Source of the DNA: Gammaproteobacteria bacterium
GTDB lineage: Bacteria > Pseudomonadota > Gammaproteobacteria > Pseudomonadales > Azotimanducaceae
Assembly: GCA_018647445.1 (NCBI GenBank)
Contig: JABGTE010000220.1
Span: forward strand, 1 to 44,660
DNA length: 44,660 nucleotides
Reading direction: 5' to 3'
In this document: piece after piece, positions 33,237 to 41,955 of the stretch
Layout of the letters: every line of letters begins with the position of its first letter
Position numbering within the stretch: the stretch's first letter is position 1
Made by a program: the position numbers and the translations under genes
The notes under the pieces: model-generated
Databases searched by the model: none
The model's input: the letters and a program-made list of their open reading frames with translations, nothing else
Told to the model about the DNA's origin: nothing

Positions 33237-34124
33237 TTAAGAAACGGGTCGACCCTTGATTGTGCCGAAAGGGCTGTTTATGTCGAAAGCAGCGAAACGA
33301 TAGCCGTTAGAATCCTGTTTAAACTCGATCATCATCATGGTTTGTTCTAGCTTCTTGAAAGGCCAAAAGCCTGCGGATTTACGCCGGTTGGTACTCGACG
33401 CATCCGCTTGTAATCCTGCCGATTCTAACTCCGGGAGGCCTGTCTGATGGTCTGTTTCTGTTTGCAAGGTGATCTCGCATTGAATCTTGGGAGGTGCTTG
33501 CCTTGCCGCCGCCGCATCAATGAGGTCCTCGTTCCCCCGTTGACCGGTTGCTTTGTTGAACGTCAAAACAGTATAGCGTCGTTTGCCATCGTAGACTCGA
33601 TAGACCGCATCACAGGTTTGCACCTGATTAACTTGGCGTAGTACTTTTTGAAGCACCGAGAGCGGATCGATTCGATCTTGATCGAGCAGCGGGTCTACCG
33701 GGAGTGGCTGAGCCTGGGTGCGATCTGAAAAATCGATGACCAAAGGCGTGCTACCCGCAGCTATTGGAAACTCTATGTGACGGGTCTCTGGAACGTTTGC
33801 ATCCACTGCGATCACACGGTAGGTGCGATTACCATTCGGCTGCATAGTCGAATGAAAGGTCGCCGCATAGTTTTTGAACCAGTGCACCATACCCCGTGTC
33901 TTGCCAGACGCCGACAAAGCGTCGATTTGACCTTGCGTCGTCGGGCTCCGTAAATCAGATTCAATTGGGGCTGGACTTACTGGGGTTGTATTAAAAAAAG
34001 TCACCTCACCGACTCGCGCGCCGTGAAGCCGAAATTCAAACTGATCAGAGTCCTGTGCCTTTGCGCTGAAACCTGAACCCAGTGCGAGCAAAAAACCGAA
34101 GCTGCCCCAAAATGATCGATTCAC
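33237..34124 (-). CDS. Exported DUF3108-like protein
   Basis: A 295-residue protein with a signal peptide (FWGSFGFLLALGSGFSAKA, cleavage near 23). The mature part has the DUF3108 pattern: 'FEFRLHGARVGEVTF', 'YAATFHSTMQPNGNRTYRV', then 'DPLSVLQKVLRQVNQVQTCDAVYRVYDGKRRYTVLTF', where two-Cys and DGrRrY features recur. The family is periplasmic and of unknown function. It probably starts at GTG (34124), since no ATG gives a better signal peptide. A Ser/Arg-rich linker and 'FGTIKGRPVS' end are not recognised. Similar in type, though not related in sequence order, to the DUF6134 protein at 19337. Confidence 0.65.
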   Translation of the reverse strand: MNRSFWGSFGFLLALGSGFSAKAQDSDQFEFRLHGARVGEVTFFNTTPVSPAPIESDLRSPTTQGQIDALSASGKTRGMVHWFKNYAATFHSTMQPNGNRTYRVIAVDANVPETRHIEFPIAAGSTPLVIDFSDRTQAQPLPVDPLLDQDRIDPLSVLQKVLRQVNQVQTCDAVYRVYDGKRRYTVLTFNKATGQRGNEDLIDAAAARQAPPKIQCEITLQTETDHQTGLPELESAGLQADASSTNRRKSAGFWPFKKLEQTMMMIEFKQDSNGYRFAAFDINSPFGTIKGRPVS

Positions 34125-34623
34125 AGGATCGGCCTGGTCGTCTGGTTTGTCATGGTGCTAGGACCTTCTTATTAATGGTTGATGACTGGGATCTTTTGTC
34201 GAAGGCGATTGATCTAACGGTTCGTGTCTGGGTTTTCAGGTGCTCTGAGCTTTTAAGTATCATAGTTACAGCGTTGTCTGACATCTGATCGATGAATGTT
34301 GCCATGATTTTGGGGCCGCCTGATCAACCATTACGCCGAGTTTAAAAAAGCTGAGTTTAGAGTGTTTCAACCGGTCGGCGTACCAGTGCCGCCGCAATAA
34401 AATTCAAAGTTTAACGCGCCATTGCTCATATTAGTGCTGTTTGATTGTTTTAGGTGAGCCTTTTTAATTTTAAACGTTGGTACTAAGTCTGCCGGTAAAT
34501 CCATTGCCTCAGCGGGGGCGCTGGCTGCTGACCCAACCTAAGACGATCAATGAAAAGCTTAAGGGTGGGTCTTTGCTTGCCTAAAACGTAATGATCAAAG
34601 GAATTGATAAGGAATTTACAGTA

Positions 34624-34731
34624 ATGATATTCGCGGCGTCTTTGGTTTTATCGATTGTTACGCTTTCTGCTTGCGCCGCTATCGACGGATGCCGTGATCT
34701 TGAGAAGGTTAACGATGATGGAAGGCACTGA
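34624..34731 (+). pseudogene. Lipoprotein-like 35-residue frame, probably truncated
   Basis: The frame starts MIFAASLVLSIVTLSAC, i.e. a hydrophobic run ending in lipobox LSAC (Cys17), and stops after 35 residues (GRH). AAGGA is 10 bases upstream of the ATG. It is either a very small lipoprotein or the start of a decayed one. No match was recognised. Confidence 0.3.
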
Positions 34732-34986
34732 GTCTGATGCAAGGTGAGAGATTATTCGGGGATTGGTTCGAAAGTGACCGGCCGAACCCCTCTGCGATGG
34801 AACGCTGGCGGTTACGCGGAACAGATGCGGGCGCGTCAGCCTGAATTAGATCAAGAAGTGGGCTCGAGCGCTGCAGAATGACTGGTTAAGGATTCTGGGA
34901 TTCACAAGAAATGGCCAGCAAGGCGCTTTTTTTCGATGGGATTGATGTTTTTGGGCCGGTGTCGGATGCATCCAATCAATCATCGG

Positions 34987-35100
34987 TTAGGTCGTTGAGT
35001 TTGTGACTTGCTGTGCTGAATCTTCTTTGGGGGTCTTTTTGGAGATCTTTGGCATTTTCGGCGAGTCATCACGTGAATGAATGATGCCTGTTTTACCCAT
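34987..35100 (-). CDS. Candidate 37-residue Lys-rich peptide
   Basis: The frame starts MGKTGIIHSRDD, then 'SPKMPKISKKTPKEDS', and ends QQVTNSTT. It is Lys/Ser/Thr-rich and soluble. There is no strong ribosome site. It is divergent from the amidohydrolase gene (35157). Weak candidate; it may be chance. Confidence 0.2.
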   Translation of the reverse strand: MGKTGIIHSRDDSPKMPKISKKTPKEDSAQQVTNSTT

Positions 35101-35156
35101 GACATCGCGCTTAAAAACCTGATAGTTTAGAGTTTCAGGCAAGTCAAGGACCGCTC

Positions 35157-36881
35157 ATGTACGACCTAATTATCAGAAATGGCACGATAATCGATGGCTC
35201 CGGAGACGCACGATTCGTTGCGGATGTTGCGGTGCAGGATGGACGGATCACAGCCGTCGGTAAAATCGAGCAAACAGGGCGTCGGGAGATTGATGCAACC
35301 GGCAAACTAGTGACACCCGGTTGGGTTGATATCCACACGCATTATGACGGCCAGGCAACTTGGGATCCGCTACTAGCACCTTCTAGTTGGCATGGGGTGA
35401 CAACGGTCGTGATGGGTAATTGTGGGGTTGGCTTTGCGCCCGTAAAACCAAAGGACCGTAATTTTTTAATAGAGCTTATGGAGGGCGTTGAGGACATTCC
35501 TGGTGCCGCTTTATCCGAAGGCATTAACTGGGAGTGGGAAAGCTTCCCGGAATATTTAGATGCGCTTGAACGGTTTCCGAGAGCGATCGATGTGGCAACC
35601 CAAGTCCCCCATGGCGCGATTCGGGCTTACGTTATGGGTGAGCGTTGTAACACCGACTATGCGCCAACCGGCGACGAGGTTGAACAAATGGCCGCCCTCG
35701 TGCGGGAGGGGGTTGCTGCCGGTGCGCTAGGTTTTTCAAGCTCTAAGACACTACTGCACAAAGATATCCATGGCGACTATATGCCAGGCACCTTTTCGGG
35801 TCGAGACGAAATGCTTGCGCTCGGTCTCGGCATGAAGGGGTTGCCGAATGCGGTCTTTGAATTGGTGTCGGATCATTTGGGAGACGACGATGAATGGGCC
35901 TGGGTCAAGGATTTTCAGGCGCAAACCGGTCTGGGTGTCACGCTGATCGCGACGACAGCGCCAGCTTATCAGAACAATAAGATGTACAACCTTGCGGAAC
36001 AGGCAAGGCTTGAAGGACATGAGATTCGGCCTCAGGCTGCAGGACGTCCGACGGGTGTTCTGCACGGGTTACAATCGAGTTTTCATGCTTTTGTGGGTCA
36101 TCCAACCTGGCGTGCTGAGCTGGCTGGGCTTGAACACGACGCGCTTGTAACGAAATTGCAGGCGCCGGCTATGAAGGCGCAGTTGTTGTCAGAGACGTCG
36201 GTGATTCAGTCTGGCCCTATGCAGGATTTGAATAATTTGATGGCGATGGTCTTCCCATTGGGAGACGAGCCAAATTACGAGCCGAGTTTTGATGAGAGTA
36301 TTGCGGGCCTGGCCAAGGCGCGAGGCGAGTCGGCCTTGTCGGTGATGTACGACCTGCTGGTGGCGAATGGTGGTCTGGAATTGTTTTACCAGCCTTTAGG
36401 CGGATACCAAAACTACTCGTTGGATGCGCAAAAGAAATTGCTTGAGCATCCCAATGTGTTGTTTGGGTTAAGCGATGGTGGTGCGCATTGCGGTGTGATT
36501 GCCGATGCCGGTATGCCCACGTTTATTATGACGCATTGGGGGCGGGATCGAACGCGCGGCGATCAACTGAGCCTTGAGTTTATAGTTCGATCGCTGACGT
36601 CGAGTACCGCTGAAGCTTTTGGCATGTTTGATCGCGGTCGAATTCAGGTCGGTATGATTGCCGATTTGAACATTATCGATTTCGAGCAGCTTAGATTGTT
36701 CCGTCCTGAAGCCGTTTTTGATTTACCCGCCGGAGGACGCCGCTTAGTGCAGCGCGCGAAAGGATATGATTGGACGATAAAAGCAGGTGAGGTTATTTTC
36801 GAGCAGGGTGACCATACTGGCGCATTACCGGGCAAACTGGTTCGACGAACCGATGACAATAAGGGATCGGCAACGGCCTAA
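35157..36881 (+). CDS. N-acyl-D-amino-acid deacylase-type amidohydrolase
   Basis: A 574-residue amidohydrolase. 'DLIIRNGTIIDGSG' begins the first beta domain, 'PGWVDIHTHYDGQATWDP' carries the H-x-H metal motif, and 'GNCGVGFAP' is the Cys metal ligand characteristic of D-aminoacylases. Later 'LSDGGAHCGVIADAGMPTF' has the conserved Asp and downstream His. Family enzymes release D-amino acids or hydrolyse related amides, with one or two Zn. The length (about 570) matches the family's long members. AAGGA lies 6 bases upstream of the ATG. It is the first gene after a gene-poor kilobase. Confidence 0.9.
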   Translation: MYDLIIRNGTIIDGSGDARFVADVAVQDGRITAVGKIEQTGRREIDATGKLVTPGWVDIHTHYDGQATWDPLLAPSSWHGVTTVVMGNCGVGFAPVKPKDRNFLIELMEGVEDIPGAALSEGINWEWESFPEYLDALERFPRAIDVATQVPHGAIRAYVMGERCNTDYAPTGDEVEQMAALVREGVAAGALGFSSSKTLLHKDIHGDYMPGTFSGRDEMLALGLGMKGLPNAVFELVSDHLGDDDEWAWVKDFQAQTGLGVTLIATTAPAYQNNKMYNLAEQARLEGHEIRPQAAGRPTGVLHGLQSSFHAFVGHPTWRAELAGLEHDALVTKLQAPAMKAQLLSETSVIQSGPMQDLNNLMAMVFPLGDEPNYEPSFDESIAGLAKARGESALSVMYDLLVANGGLELFYQPLGGYQNYSLDAQKKLLEHPNVLFGLSDGGAHCGVIADAGMPTFIMTHWGRDRTRGDQLSLEFIVRSLTSSTAEAFGMFDRGRIQVGMIADLNIIDFEQLRLFRPEAVFDLPAGGRRLVQRAKGYDWTIKAGEVIFEQGDHTGALPGKLVRRTDDNKGSATA

Positions 36882-37232
36882 AACCGCGCTGGCAGTTGCC
36901 GTGGATCGGGTTGTTTGAAGCGGTGGACGCATAATCCGTCTGTGCATCTGTTCAGGATGATTTCAACCCGCGGTGTTGGCGCGTCTGAGACTACGTTACG
37001 GACAAGACCCAGCAGAATCACAAAACTGATCAAGTTGTGGCCTGCTACCGATGGGGCGACCCTCCGATAAGGGGGTGATCGCAAACGGCGTAATCAAGGT
37101 TGGCAGATCCAAGCTTACTCAAAACCAAAGGGGCATCATAAAAAAGGGTAAGAACTGGTTCTGCGAAGTCAGCCAGGCTAACGACGGCACCTAAAATAGG
37201 GATCGTAGTATTTAAAGTTGAGGAGGCCTTGC
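36882..37232. other. Intergenic region without a recognised gene
   Basis: About 350 bases between the amidohydrolase and the lipoprotein gene. A frame on the minus strand (36878-37084) is not protein-like. The ribosome site AGGAGG (37221-37226) of the lipoprotein gene sits at the right end. Confidence 0.35.
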
Positions 37233-37682
37233 GTGTTCAAATCTATTTTTAAAGCAGCGCTGGGGGGATACCTGCTCCTAGGATTACTGGCTTGCGGGGA
37301 TCAGCTGCCGTTGTCTGGCGGGGTTTTGACGGGTGAACCCGCGGCCGCACCAACAAATTGGGTTGGCGTGGCTGCCGATGACGTCATCCAGCTAGAAACT
37401 CAGGGCGAGGCACCTTACTCGGTCAATCTTTGGACGGTTTTGGTTGACGATGATCTGCATGTATTTGCCGGTGATAACTATGCCAATTGGGTCGAACATA
37501 TCGAAGGTAACGCCTTCGTTCGACTTCAGTCCGAGAACCTGGTGTACGCCTTGACGGCAGCGCGCGTCACCGACCCGGACCATTTCGAGCAATTTGCTCA
37601 GGCTTGGGAAGCGAAATACGGTAATCGTCCACGTAATGAAAGTGTGCAGGAAACCTACTTGTTTCGATTGACCAAGCGGTGA
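37233..37682 (+). CDS. DUF2255-like lipoprotein
   Basis: A 149-residue protein with a lipoprotein signal: the hydrophobic stretch LGGYLLLGLLACG ends in lipobox LLAC. The mature domain has 'VNLWTVLVDDDLHVFAGDNYANWVEHIEGNAFVRLQ' and 'DHFEQFAQAWEAKYGNRP', close to the DUF2255/nitroreductase-like beta-barrel pattern (W.v.vdd.lyv.sg). Function unknown. It starts at GTG 37233, with a perfect AGGAGG 6 bases upstream; a TTG at 37218 without support is in frame. Confidence 0.65.
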   Translation: MFKSIFKAALGGYLLLGLLACGDQLPLSGGVLTGEPAAAPTNWVGVAADDVIQLETQGEAPYSVNLWTVLVDDDLHVFAGDNYANWVEHIEGNAFVRLQSENLVYALTAARVTDPDHFEQFAQAWEAKYGNRPRNESVQETYLFRLTKR

Positions 37683-37944
37683 TTTAACGCGCTCGCGGTC
37701 TGATCTAGCAGGTCAGGCTTTTGGCTTGAACTTTTGCTCGGCGACCGAGACCGGACTGAACAAGTTGGTTTGCTCTTCGCCAAAATATAGGCGGAATTGG
37801 GCGGAGCCGGTTTTGGATTTCGTAGGGTTTTAGGCTGGTAAAGATTTTTAGCGGTTTGGCTAGCACTGAGTTGTACTCATCCGAAAAATTGCGCGGGAGG
37901 GTGTGCTCAGAACAGGCCGAAATCTTGCCGTAAGGGGGAAGGCA

Positions 37945-38766
37945 ATGAGTTTGAACGTTGCATCAGCATCAGCGTTGTGGGTCGGAAGTTATCAACGAAG
38001 AATGGCTGTTTCGCTCGATCGAATGTACGAAAATGCGCTGGATTGGGCACATTTACCATTTTTGCATCAAGGTTCTTTTGCGAGCATTGAGTTAATAGAT
38101 GCGGGCGATTGGGGCTGGCGCGCGGCGTTAGTCTCAGCGCATGCCTCCGAGCAGGCGGATGCGTTTATTATAGAGTTGAGCCTCGATCGAACGCACCGCC
38201 GGTGGATTTCCAGCACACTAGAGGGACCTGGCGCTGGCAGTGAAATCTGGACCCATGTGTTCGAGTACGGCTCGAGGGATATTGCAATCCAAGCAGATTT
38301 TTTTGTCCCAGGCGTCGCGCTCGATCAAAAGGCTCGAGTTGGCGCGAGTTATCAGAAGTTGTACCAAGGCCTCTATGATGAAGACGAGGCAATGATGCTG
38401 GGACGCCAAGCGGCACTGGATCAGCGCGGTAGTCAAAAAAATTTGGATTCAAAGCCACTTGATCTCGGGGCGCTTGAATCTGTCCGGGCGTCACTGCCCT
38501 TTGATTTCGAGTTCAATGGCCAATCTTGGCGCCTAATCCAAGAGCGTGACGAGCTCTTGGTTCATAGTTTGACGTGCCCGCATCAGCTTGGAAGCTTTGC
38601 CGACGTTGCAGTGATTGATGGCACGATCACGTGCCCTTGGCACGGTTACCGATTTGATGTTCGCTCTGGCCGATGTGCGACAGGACAGACCTGTAGTCTT
38701 CCTGCGCCGCCGGTCCTCGTAAGGCGCGGAGGCAGGCTCGAGGTGATGGCTGCGATCTCTTCCTGA
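37945..38766 (+). CDS. Domain-permuted Rieske oxygenase: catalytic-like domain then Rieske
   Basis: A 273-residue protein with two parts. Residues about 20-165 look like the SRPBCC catalytic domain of Rieske oxygenases: 'YENALDWAHLPFLH' contains N30-x2-D33-x2-H36-x4-H41, the mononuclear-iron motif, and 'GLYDEDEAMMLGRQ' (143-155) resembles the C-terminal end of such domains, with a possible third ligand Asp145-147. Residues about 195-260 hold the Rieske motif: C211-P-H213, 16 residues, C230-P-W-H233. In normal alpha subunits the Rieske domain precedes the catalytic one; here the order is reversed. Small catalytic domain. ATG at 37945 has AAGG 2-5 bases further than ideal (GGGGAAGGCA upstream); the frame is open to 37903. 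It lies before the canonical Rieske oxygenase gene (39149). Confidence 0.72.
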   Translation: MSLNVASASALWVGSYQRRMAVSLDRMYENALDWAHLPFLHQGSFASIELIDAGDWGWRAALVSAHASEQADAFIIELSLDRTHRRWISSTLEGPGAGSEIWTHVFEYGSRDIAIQADFFVPGVALDQKARVGASYQKLYQGLYDEDEAMMLGRQAALDQRGSQKNLDSKPLDLGALESVRASLPFDFEFNGQSWRLIQERDELLVHSLTCPHQLGSFADVAVIDGTITCPWHGYRFDVRSGRCATGQTCSLPAPPVLVRRGGRLEVMAAISS

Positions 38767-39148
38767 CGCGTTGTCTGCCGCGCATTAGGTCAAGCTAGAG
38801 CGATTAAGAGGGCAGTTTGAAGCCGCGGCTTGGCATCATCTTTAGTCTGGAGAAGAGCAGCATTTGAACGGTGCCTGTAATCGTGGCCGACGTAAACGGT
38901 AGTTTGACGGTTAGCGTTGGTTGGGCCCTCACAAGCGCCGTGCATCACGAAGAATTTTAGAAGCGTTGCGATCCACTTGGGTCGCGTGTCGGTCTGATAG
39001 CTTGGCTCAAAAGGGTGGGTTGGTCTCGATAAGTCGCGTGCGTTTGGTGATCCCAAGCATGGGTTGCACCGGTTAAAGTTTCCTGCGCAAAATCATAGTA
39101 TGCCTGGCCAGTGCCTGAAATGTCGTAAGAGAAAAGGGGTTAAAGCGT
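38767..39148. other. Intergenic region between the two Rieske genes
   Basis: About 380 bases; a frame on the minus strand (38790-39056) is not protein-like. The ribosome site AAAAGGGG of the next gene lies at the right. No reductase or ferredoxin gene is here. Confidence 0.35.
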
Positions 39149-40549
39149 ATGAAAGATATGATGAAGGCGCTAACCGCGCCAGGGGATCCGAAGCTTGCGC
39201 CCGGCGAAGCCAGGGCCCCAGGTCCCTCGACCCAAGACTTGCTCCAATCCGAACCGTCTAATGCACAAGACCCCGCGCTGTTGACCTCGAGCGATGCTTT
39301 TTTAGGAGACCAGGATCTACCGTTTGCGCGCTACACCCGCCAACAGTTTTACGATCTAGAAATGCAGCATCTGTGGCCAAAAGTCTGGCAATGGGCGTGC
39401 CGAGAAGAACACATTCCGAAGGCAGGTGATTTTTATACTTATGATATCGGGCCTTATAGCGCGCTGGTCATTCGAGGCGAAGATAATCAAATTCGAGCAT
39501 TCGTAAACGCCTGCCCGCATCGGGGTATGGCTTTAACCGATGCGGGCAGTTGTGGGCAAGGTAAGCAATTTATTCGATGTCCATTTCATGGCATGGCCTG
39601 GCACTTGGATGGCTCATTGCGAGAGATTCCCTGCCGTTGGGACTTTCCCCATATAAACGATGCGGATTTTGGCCTCGATGAAATTCCCTGCGAGACCTGG
39701 GCTGGCTTCGTGTTCATTAATTTCGACAAAGCCTGCAAGCCGCTGGCCGAGGAACTGGGGGTCTTACCGGAACACTTTAAAGATTGGGGTTTGGAAGATC
39801 GATTTGTTGCGGTGCATACCGTCAAGACATTACCCGGTAATTGGAAAATGTGTATGGAAGGCTTTTTAGAAGCTTTTCATGTTTTAGGAACCCATCCTGA
39901 GGTGATTCATACTGCGAGTTGGGCCAACACGCAGTACGATGTGTTTGGCCCAACCGTGACGCGGTTTTTACAGACGGTTGCAACAGGTAATCCGAACGAG
40001 ACGCAATCGCAGGCCGAGATCTACCGGCTCCTGGGTTACACGGATGAACTGCCCGATGGTACGACGGCCCGTGAGCAGCATGCCCAGCATCAAAGGGCAG
40101 CGCTCGGGCAGCGCTTCGAAACGGATCTCAGTGCAGTCAGCACCAGCATTATGTTGGACTCCATTGAGTACCACTTGTTTCCGAATGCCTGTTTTTTCCC
40201 TGGCATTCAGATTCCATTGATTTACCGCTTTCGACCGACGGGGCTCGGCACCTGTATCCATGAGGTCTTATTGTTGCAGCCCGTGCCGGAAGACGCACCA
40301 AGGCCACTGCCCGCTGACCCAATTCATCTTGGGATGAGCGACTCTTATACCCAGGTTCCAGATTTCCCGTTAGCCAAAGTCTTAGATCAGGATACCGAAA
40401 ATTTTTATCGGCAATGGGCTGGTATGAATGCGTCGATGAAGCCCGGACAAACCCTCGCCAATTACCAAGAGGCCAGGATTCGGAATTTCCACAACACGTT
40501 GGATGACTATCTAGGCGAAGTTGAGGCGGTGCCATTGGTCTTTAAATAG
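39149..40549 (+). CDS. Rieske non-heme iron oxygenase alpha subunit
   Basis: A 466-residue protein. The Rieske centre is Cys122-Pro-His124 and Cys144-x2-His147 (CPHRG ... CPFHGMAWH). The catalytic domain has 'WKMCMEGFLEAFHVLGTHPE', in which Glu241, His244 and His249 fill the iron-site motif (usually D/E-x2-H-x4-H). The last third carries 'FPNACFFPGIQIPLIYRFRPTG'. It hydroxylates, dealkylates or otherwise oxidises aromatic, sterol or quaternary-ammonium-like substrates with O2 and electrons from a reductase, which is not encoded here. AAAAGGGG precedes the ATG. A long Pro-rich N-terminus (about residues 1-60) is extra compared with the usual 400-450 residue forms. Confidence 0.9.
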   Translation: MKDMMKALTAPGDPKLAPGEARAPGPSTQDLLQSEPSNAQDPALLTSSDAFLGDQDLPFARYTRQQFYDLEMQHLWPKVWQWACREEHIPKAGDFYTYDIGPYSALVIRGEDNQIRAFVNACPHRGMALTDAGSCGQGKQFIRCPFHGMAWHLDGSLREIPCRWDFPHINDADFGLDEIPCETWAGFVFINFDKACKPLAEELGVLPEHFKDWGLEDRFVAVHTVKTLPGNWKMCMEGFLEAFHVLGTHPEVIHTASWANTQYDVFGPTVTRFLQTVATGNPNETQSQAEIYRLLGYTDELPDGTTAREQHAQHQRAALGQRFETDLSAVSTSIMLDSIEYHLFPNACFFPGIQIPLIYRFRPTGLGTCIHEVLLLQPVPEDAPRPLPADPIHLGMSDSYTQVPDFPLAKVLDQDTENFYRQWAGMNASMKPGQTLANYQEARIRNFHNTLDDYLGEVEAVPLVFK

Positions 40550-40635
40550 GTTTGCGCTGGATTGCTGCGCCATGATTTGAGCCCCAGTCAAAGTGCGTGC
40601 TGGCTCCAAGAGAAAAATAACCAAGAGGAAATGTG

Positions 40636-40941
40636 ATGATTGTTGTGAATGCTGTAATTGAAACGACCGCCGAGAATATTGCCAATATGATTGACGCGAT
40701 CGCCGAGATGGAATCGAAGAGCCGATTGGAGGCGGGTTGCCACGATTACACCTTCTCCGTCGAAATTAATAATCCCGATGTCATCCGAATCACGGAGAAG
40801 TGGGAATCAATGGCCGCTTTGATGGATCACTTTGGACAGCCACATATGGCTGCTTTTCAGGAAGCTATGGCCGCTTATCCACCAACGTCGGTGTCGGCTG
40901 CTTTTTATGAAGCGAAAGAAGTTGCGATGCCTGCCCGTTAG
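40636..40941 (+). CDS. ABM-family (antibiotic biosynthesis monooxygenase-like) small protein
   Basis: A 101-residue ferredoxin-like protein. 'ETTAENIANMIDAIAEMESKSRLEAGCHDYTFSVEINNPDVIRITEKWESMAALMDHFGQPHM' is the ABM pattern: strand, helix ending 'S..E.GC..Y', then 'e.W.s..al..H'. Family members are cofactor-free monooxygenases, heme-degrading enzymes or just dimer-forming accessory proteins. The gene is 86 bases after the Rieske oxygenase and in the same direction, possibly a partner. AAGAGGAAATGTG is the ribosome region; ATG at 40636 chosen over the adjacent GTG. Confidence 0.8.
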   Translation: MIVVNAVIETTAENIANMIDAIAEMESKSRLEAGCHDYTFSVEINNPDVIRITEKWESMAALMDHFGQPHMAAFQEAMAAYPPTSVSAAFYEAKEVAMPAR

Positions 40942-41041
40942 GGCATTGCCTTAGTCGCGGTGTCCTGCGCAGTTGCTGGCCTGGGTGTCCTATATTGCCT
41001 TACCACCAGCCCACTCACATTGAGGTTCCGCACTTGAAAAA

Positions 41042-41744
41042 ATGATCCGACTTTGCAGCGCGCAACTGATTAGTTGCATGACGGCAGCCCAGGACAAGGG
41101 CTATCGCTTTGCGTCCAATACGCTGAAAACCCTGTTGCCGCCGGATGTAGTAAACGCCGCCGTCTCTGGTTTGACAATTTGATTTTCGGGCTCGGCTTTG
41201 ATCGTTGACGCAAAGCCACGCGTCTTAAGTGCCGCCCATCAAGAGGCAATCCCAGGGTTTGGTAAAGCCCGAGAAGAAATCCTTCCCAATGCCGCTATGA
41301 TTGCGGCAGATTCCAGCTCGGTTGGACTAGCAGCGATCGTCTCGGCGACGGATGATTTTAGGGCGCTCGATGCGGCGTAGAAAGCGCGACGCCTGCAACC
41401 AAAGACACGATTGGTCCTTGAGATTCAATTAAATGCTTCGGCAACCTATTTTAACTTAGCTGTTATCAGCACAGACCTTGAGGTCGCGCTTACGGTTGCC
41501 CTTGAACCGGCGATTGCGCTTTTAGAGGATTGCGCTATGAATTGAAGCGTACGGCAGAGCTTTGTTGTCTAACGTTTTCAGGGGCGAGCTGAGTGTCGCG
41601 AAAGGCCTAGCCAGCGTTTTTCGATTGCGCGAATCGATCAATCAGCAGGTTGACGCAATTGACCTGGCATTGAAGCCGGAGCCGACGCATTGTCTGATCA
41701 AGTTGGCGCGCGCGAGGCACCTGATCGAGGTCTTCGCACTGTAA
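41042..41744 (+). pseudogene. Decayed TolC/NodT-type outer-membrane efflux protein
   Basis: No intact frame, but pieces in shifted frames read like TolC/NodT remnants. 41042 begins 'MIRLCSAQLISC'; about 41130 the frame gives 'LKTLLPPDVVNAAVSGLTI', like an efflux lipoprotein signal peptide missing its Cys. After stop codons, 'RLVLEIQLNASATYFNLAVISTDLEVAL' (41410-41500) matches the helix repeat 'l..ev...Y..l......l..a', and 'GLASVFRLRESINQQVDAIDLAL' (41600-41670) matches the second TolC repeat. Frames break at least three times. Identity is inferred from pattern only. Confidence 0.4.
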
Positions 41745-41757
41745 AGTGCCACCCTAA

Positions 41758-41955
41758 AGCGGTCGTTTTTATCAACGCCTAAAGTCAACCCTATTCGAAC
41801 ACAACACAATTGCGGTTGACGGGCGCGTTCTGAAATTAAGTGTTAGCCAACAGTATCAGCCGGCGTCTTTTGGGGATCGAGTTCGAAAAGGTTCGTTATT
41901 AGCCCACTCTGTCTCTGAAAAACAGGCGCGCTGGCGATTAATTCAATGGAATTGA
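41758..41955 (+). pseudogene. Remnant of an RND membrane-fusion (HlyD-like) protein
   Basis: A 66-codon frame without a start codon (after TAA at 41755, ending TGA at 41953). The segment 'AVDGRVLKLSVSQQYQPASFGDRVRKGSLLA' is the biotinyl-lipoyl pattern of MFP proteins (G.V..l.V..Gd.V..G..La). It directly follows the TolC-like remnant. It overlaps the start of the next gene. A real fragment of a lost gene seems the best explanation. Confidence 0.4.

Larger units (their letters stand above)
34125..35156. other. Gene-poor kilobase upstream of the amidohydrolase
   Basis: No long frame of either strand is convincing. It contains a truncated lipoprotein-like frame (34624-34731), a 34-codon frame just after it (34737-34841), and a Lys-rich 37-codon frame on the minus strand (34987-35100). 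No IS-like ends, tRNA or phage gene was seen. It may be the scar of lost genes. Confidence 0.4.

Noticed and set aside
34737-34841. 34-codon frame (MQGERLFGDWFES...) after the lipoprotein stub
   Set aside because: Plausible composition but no ribosome site, no continuity with the lipoprotein frame and no recognised family.
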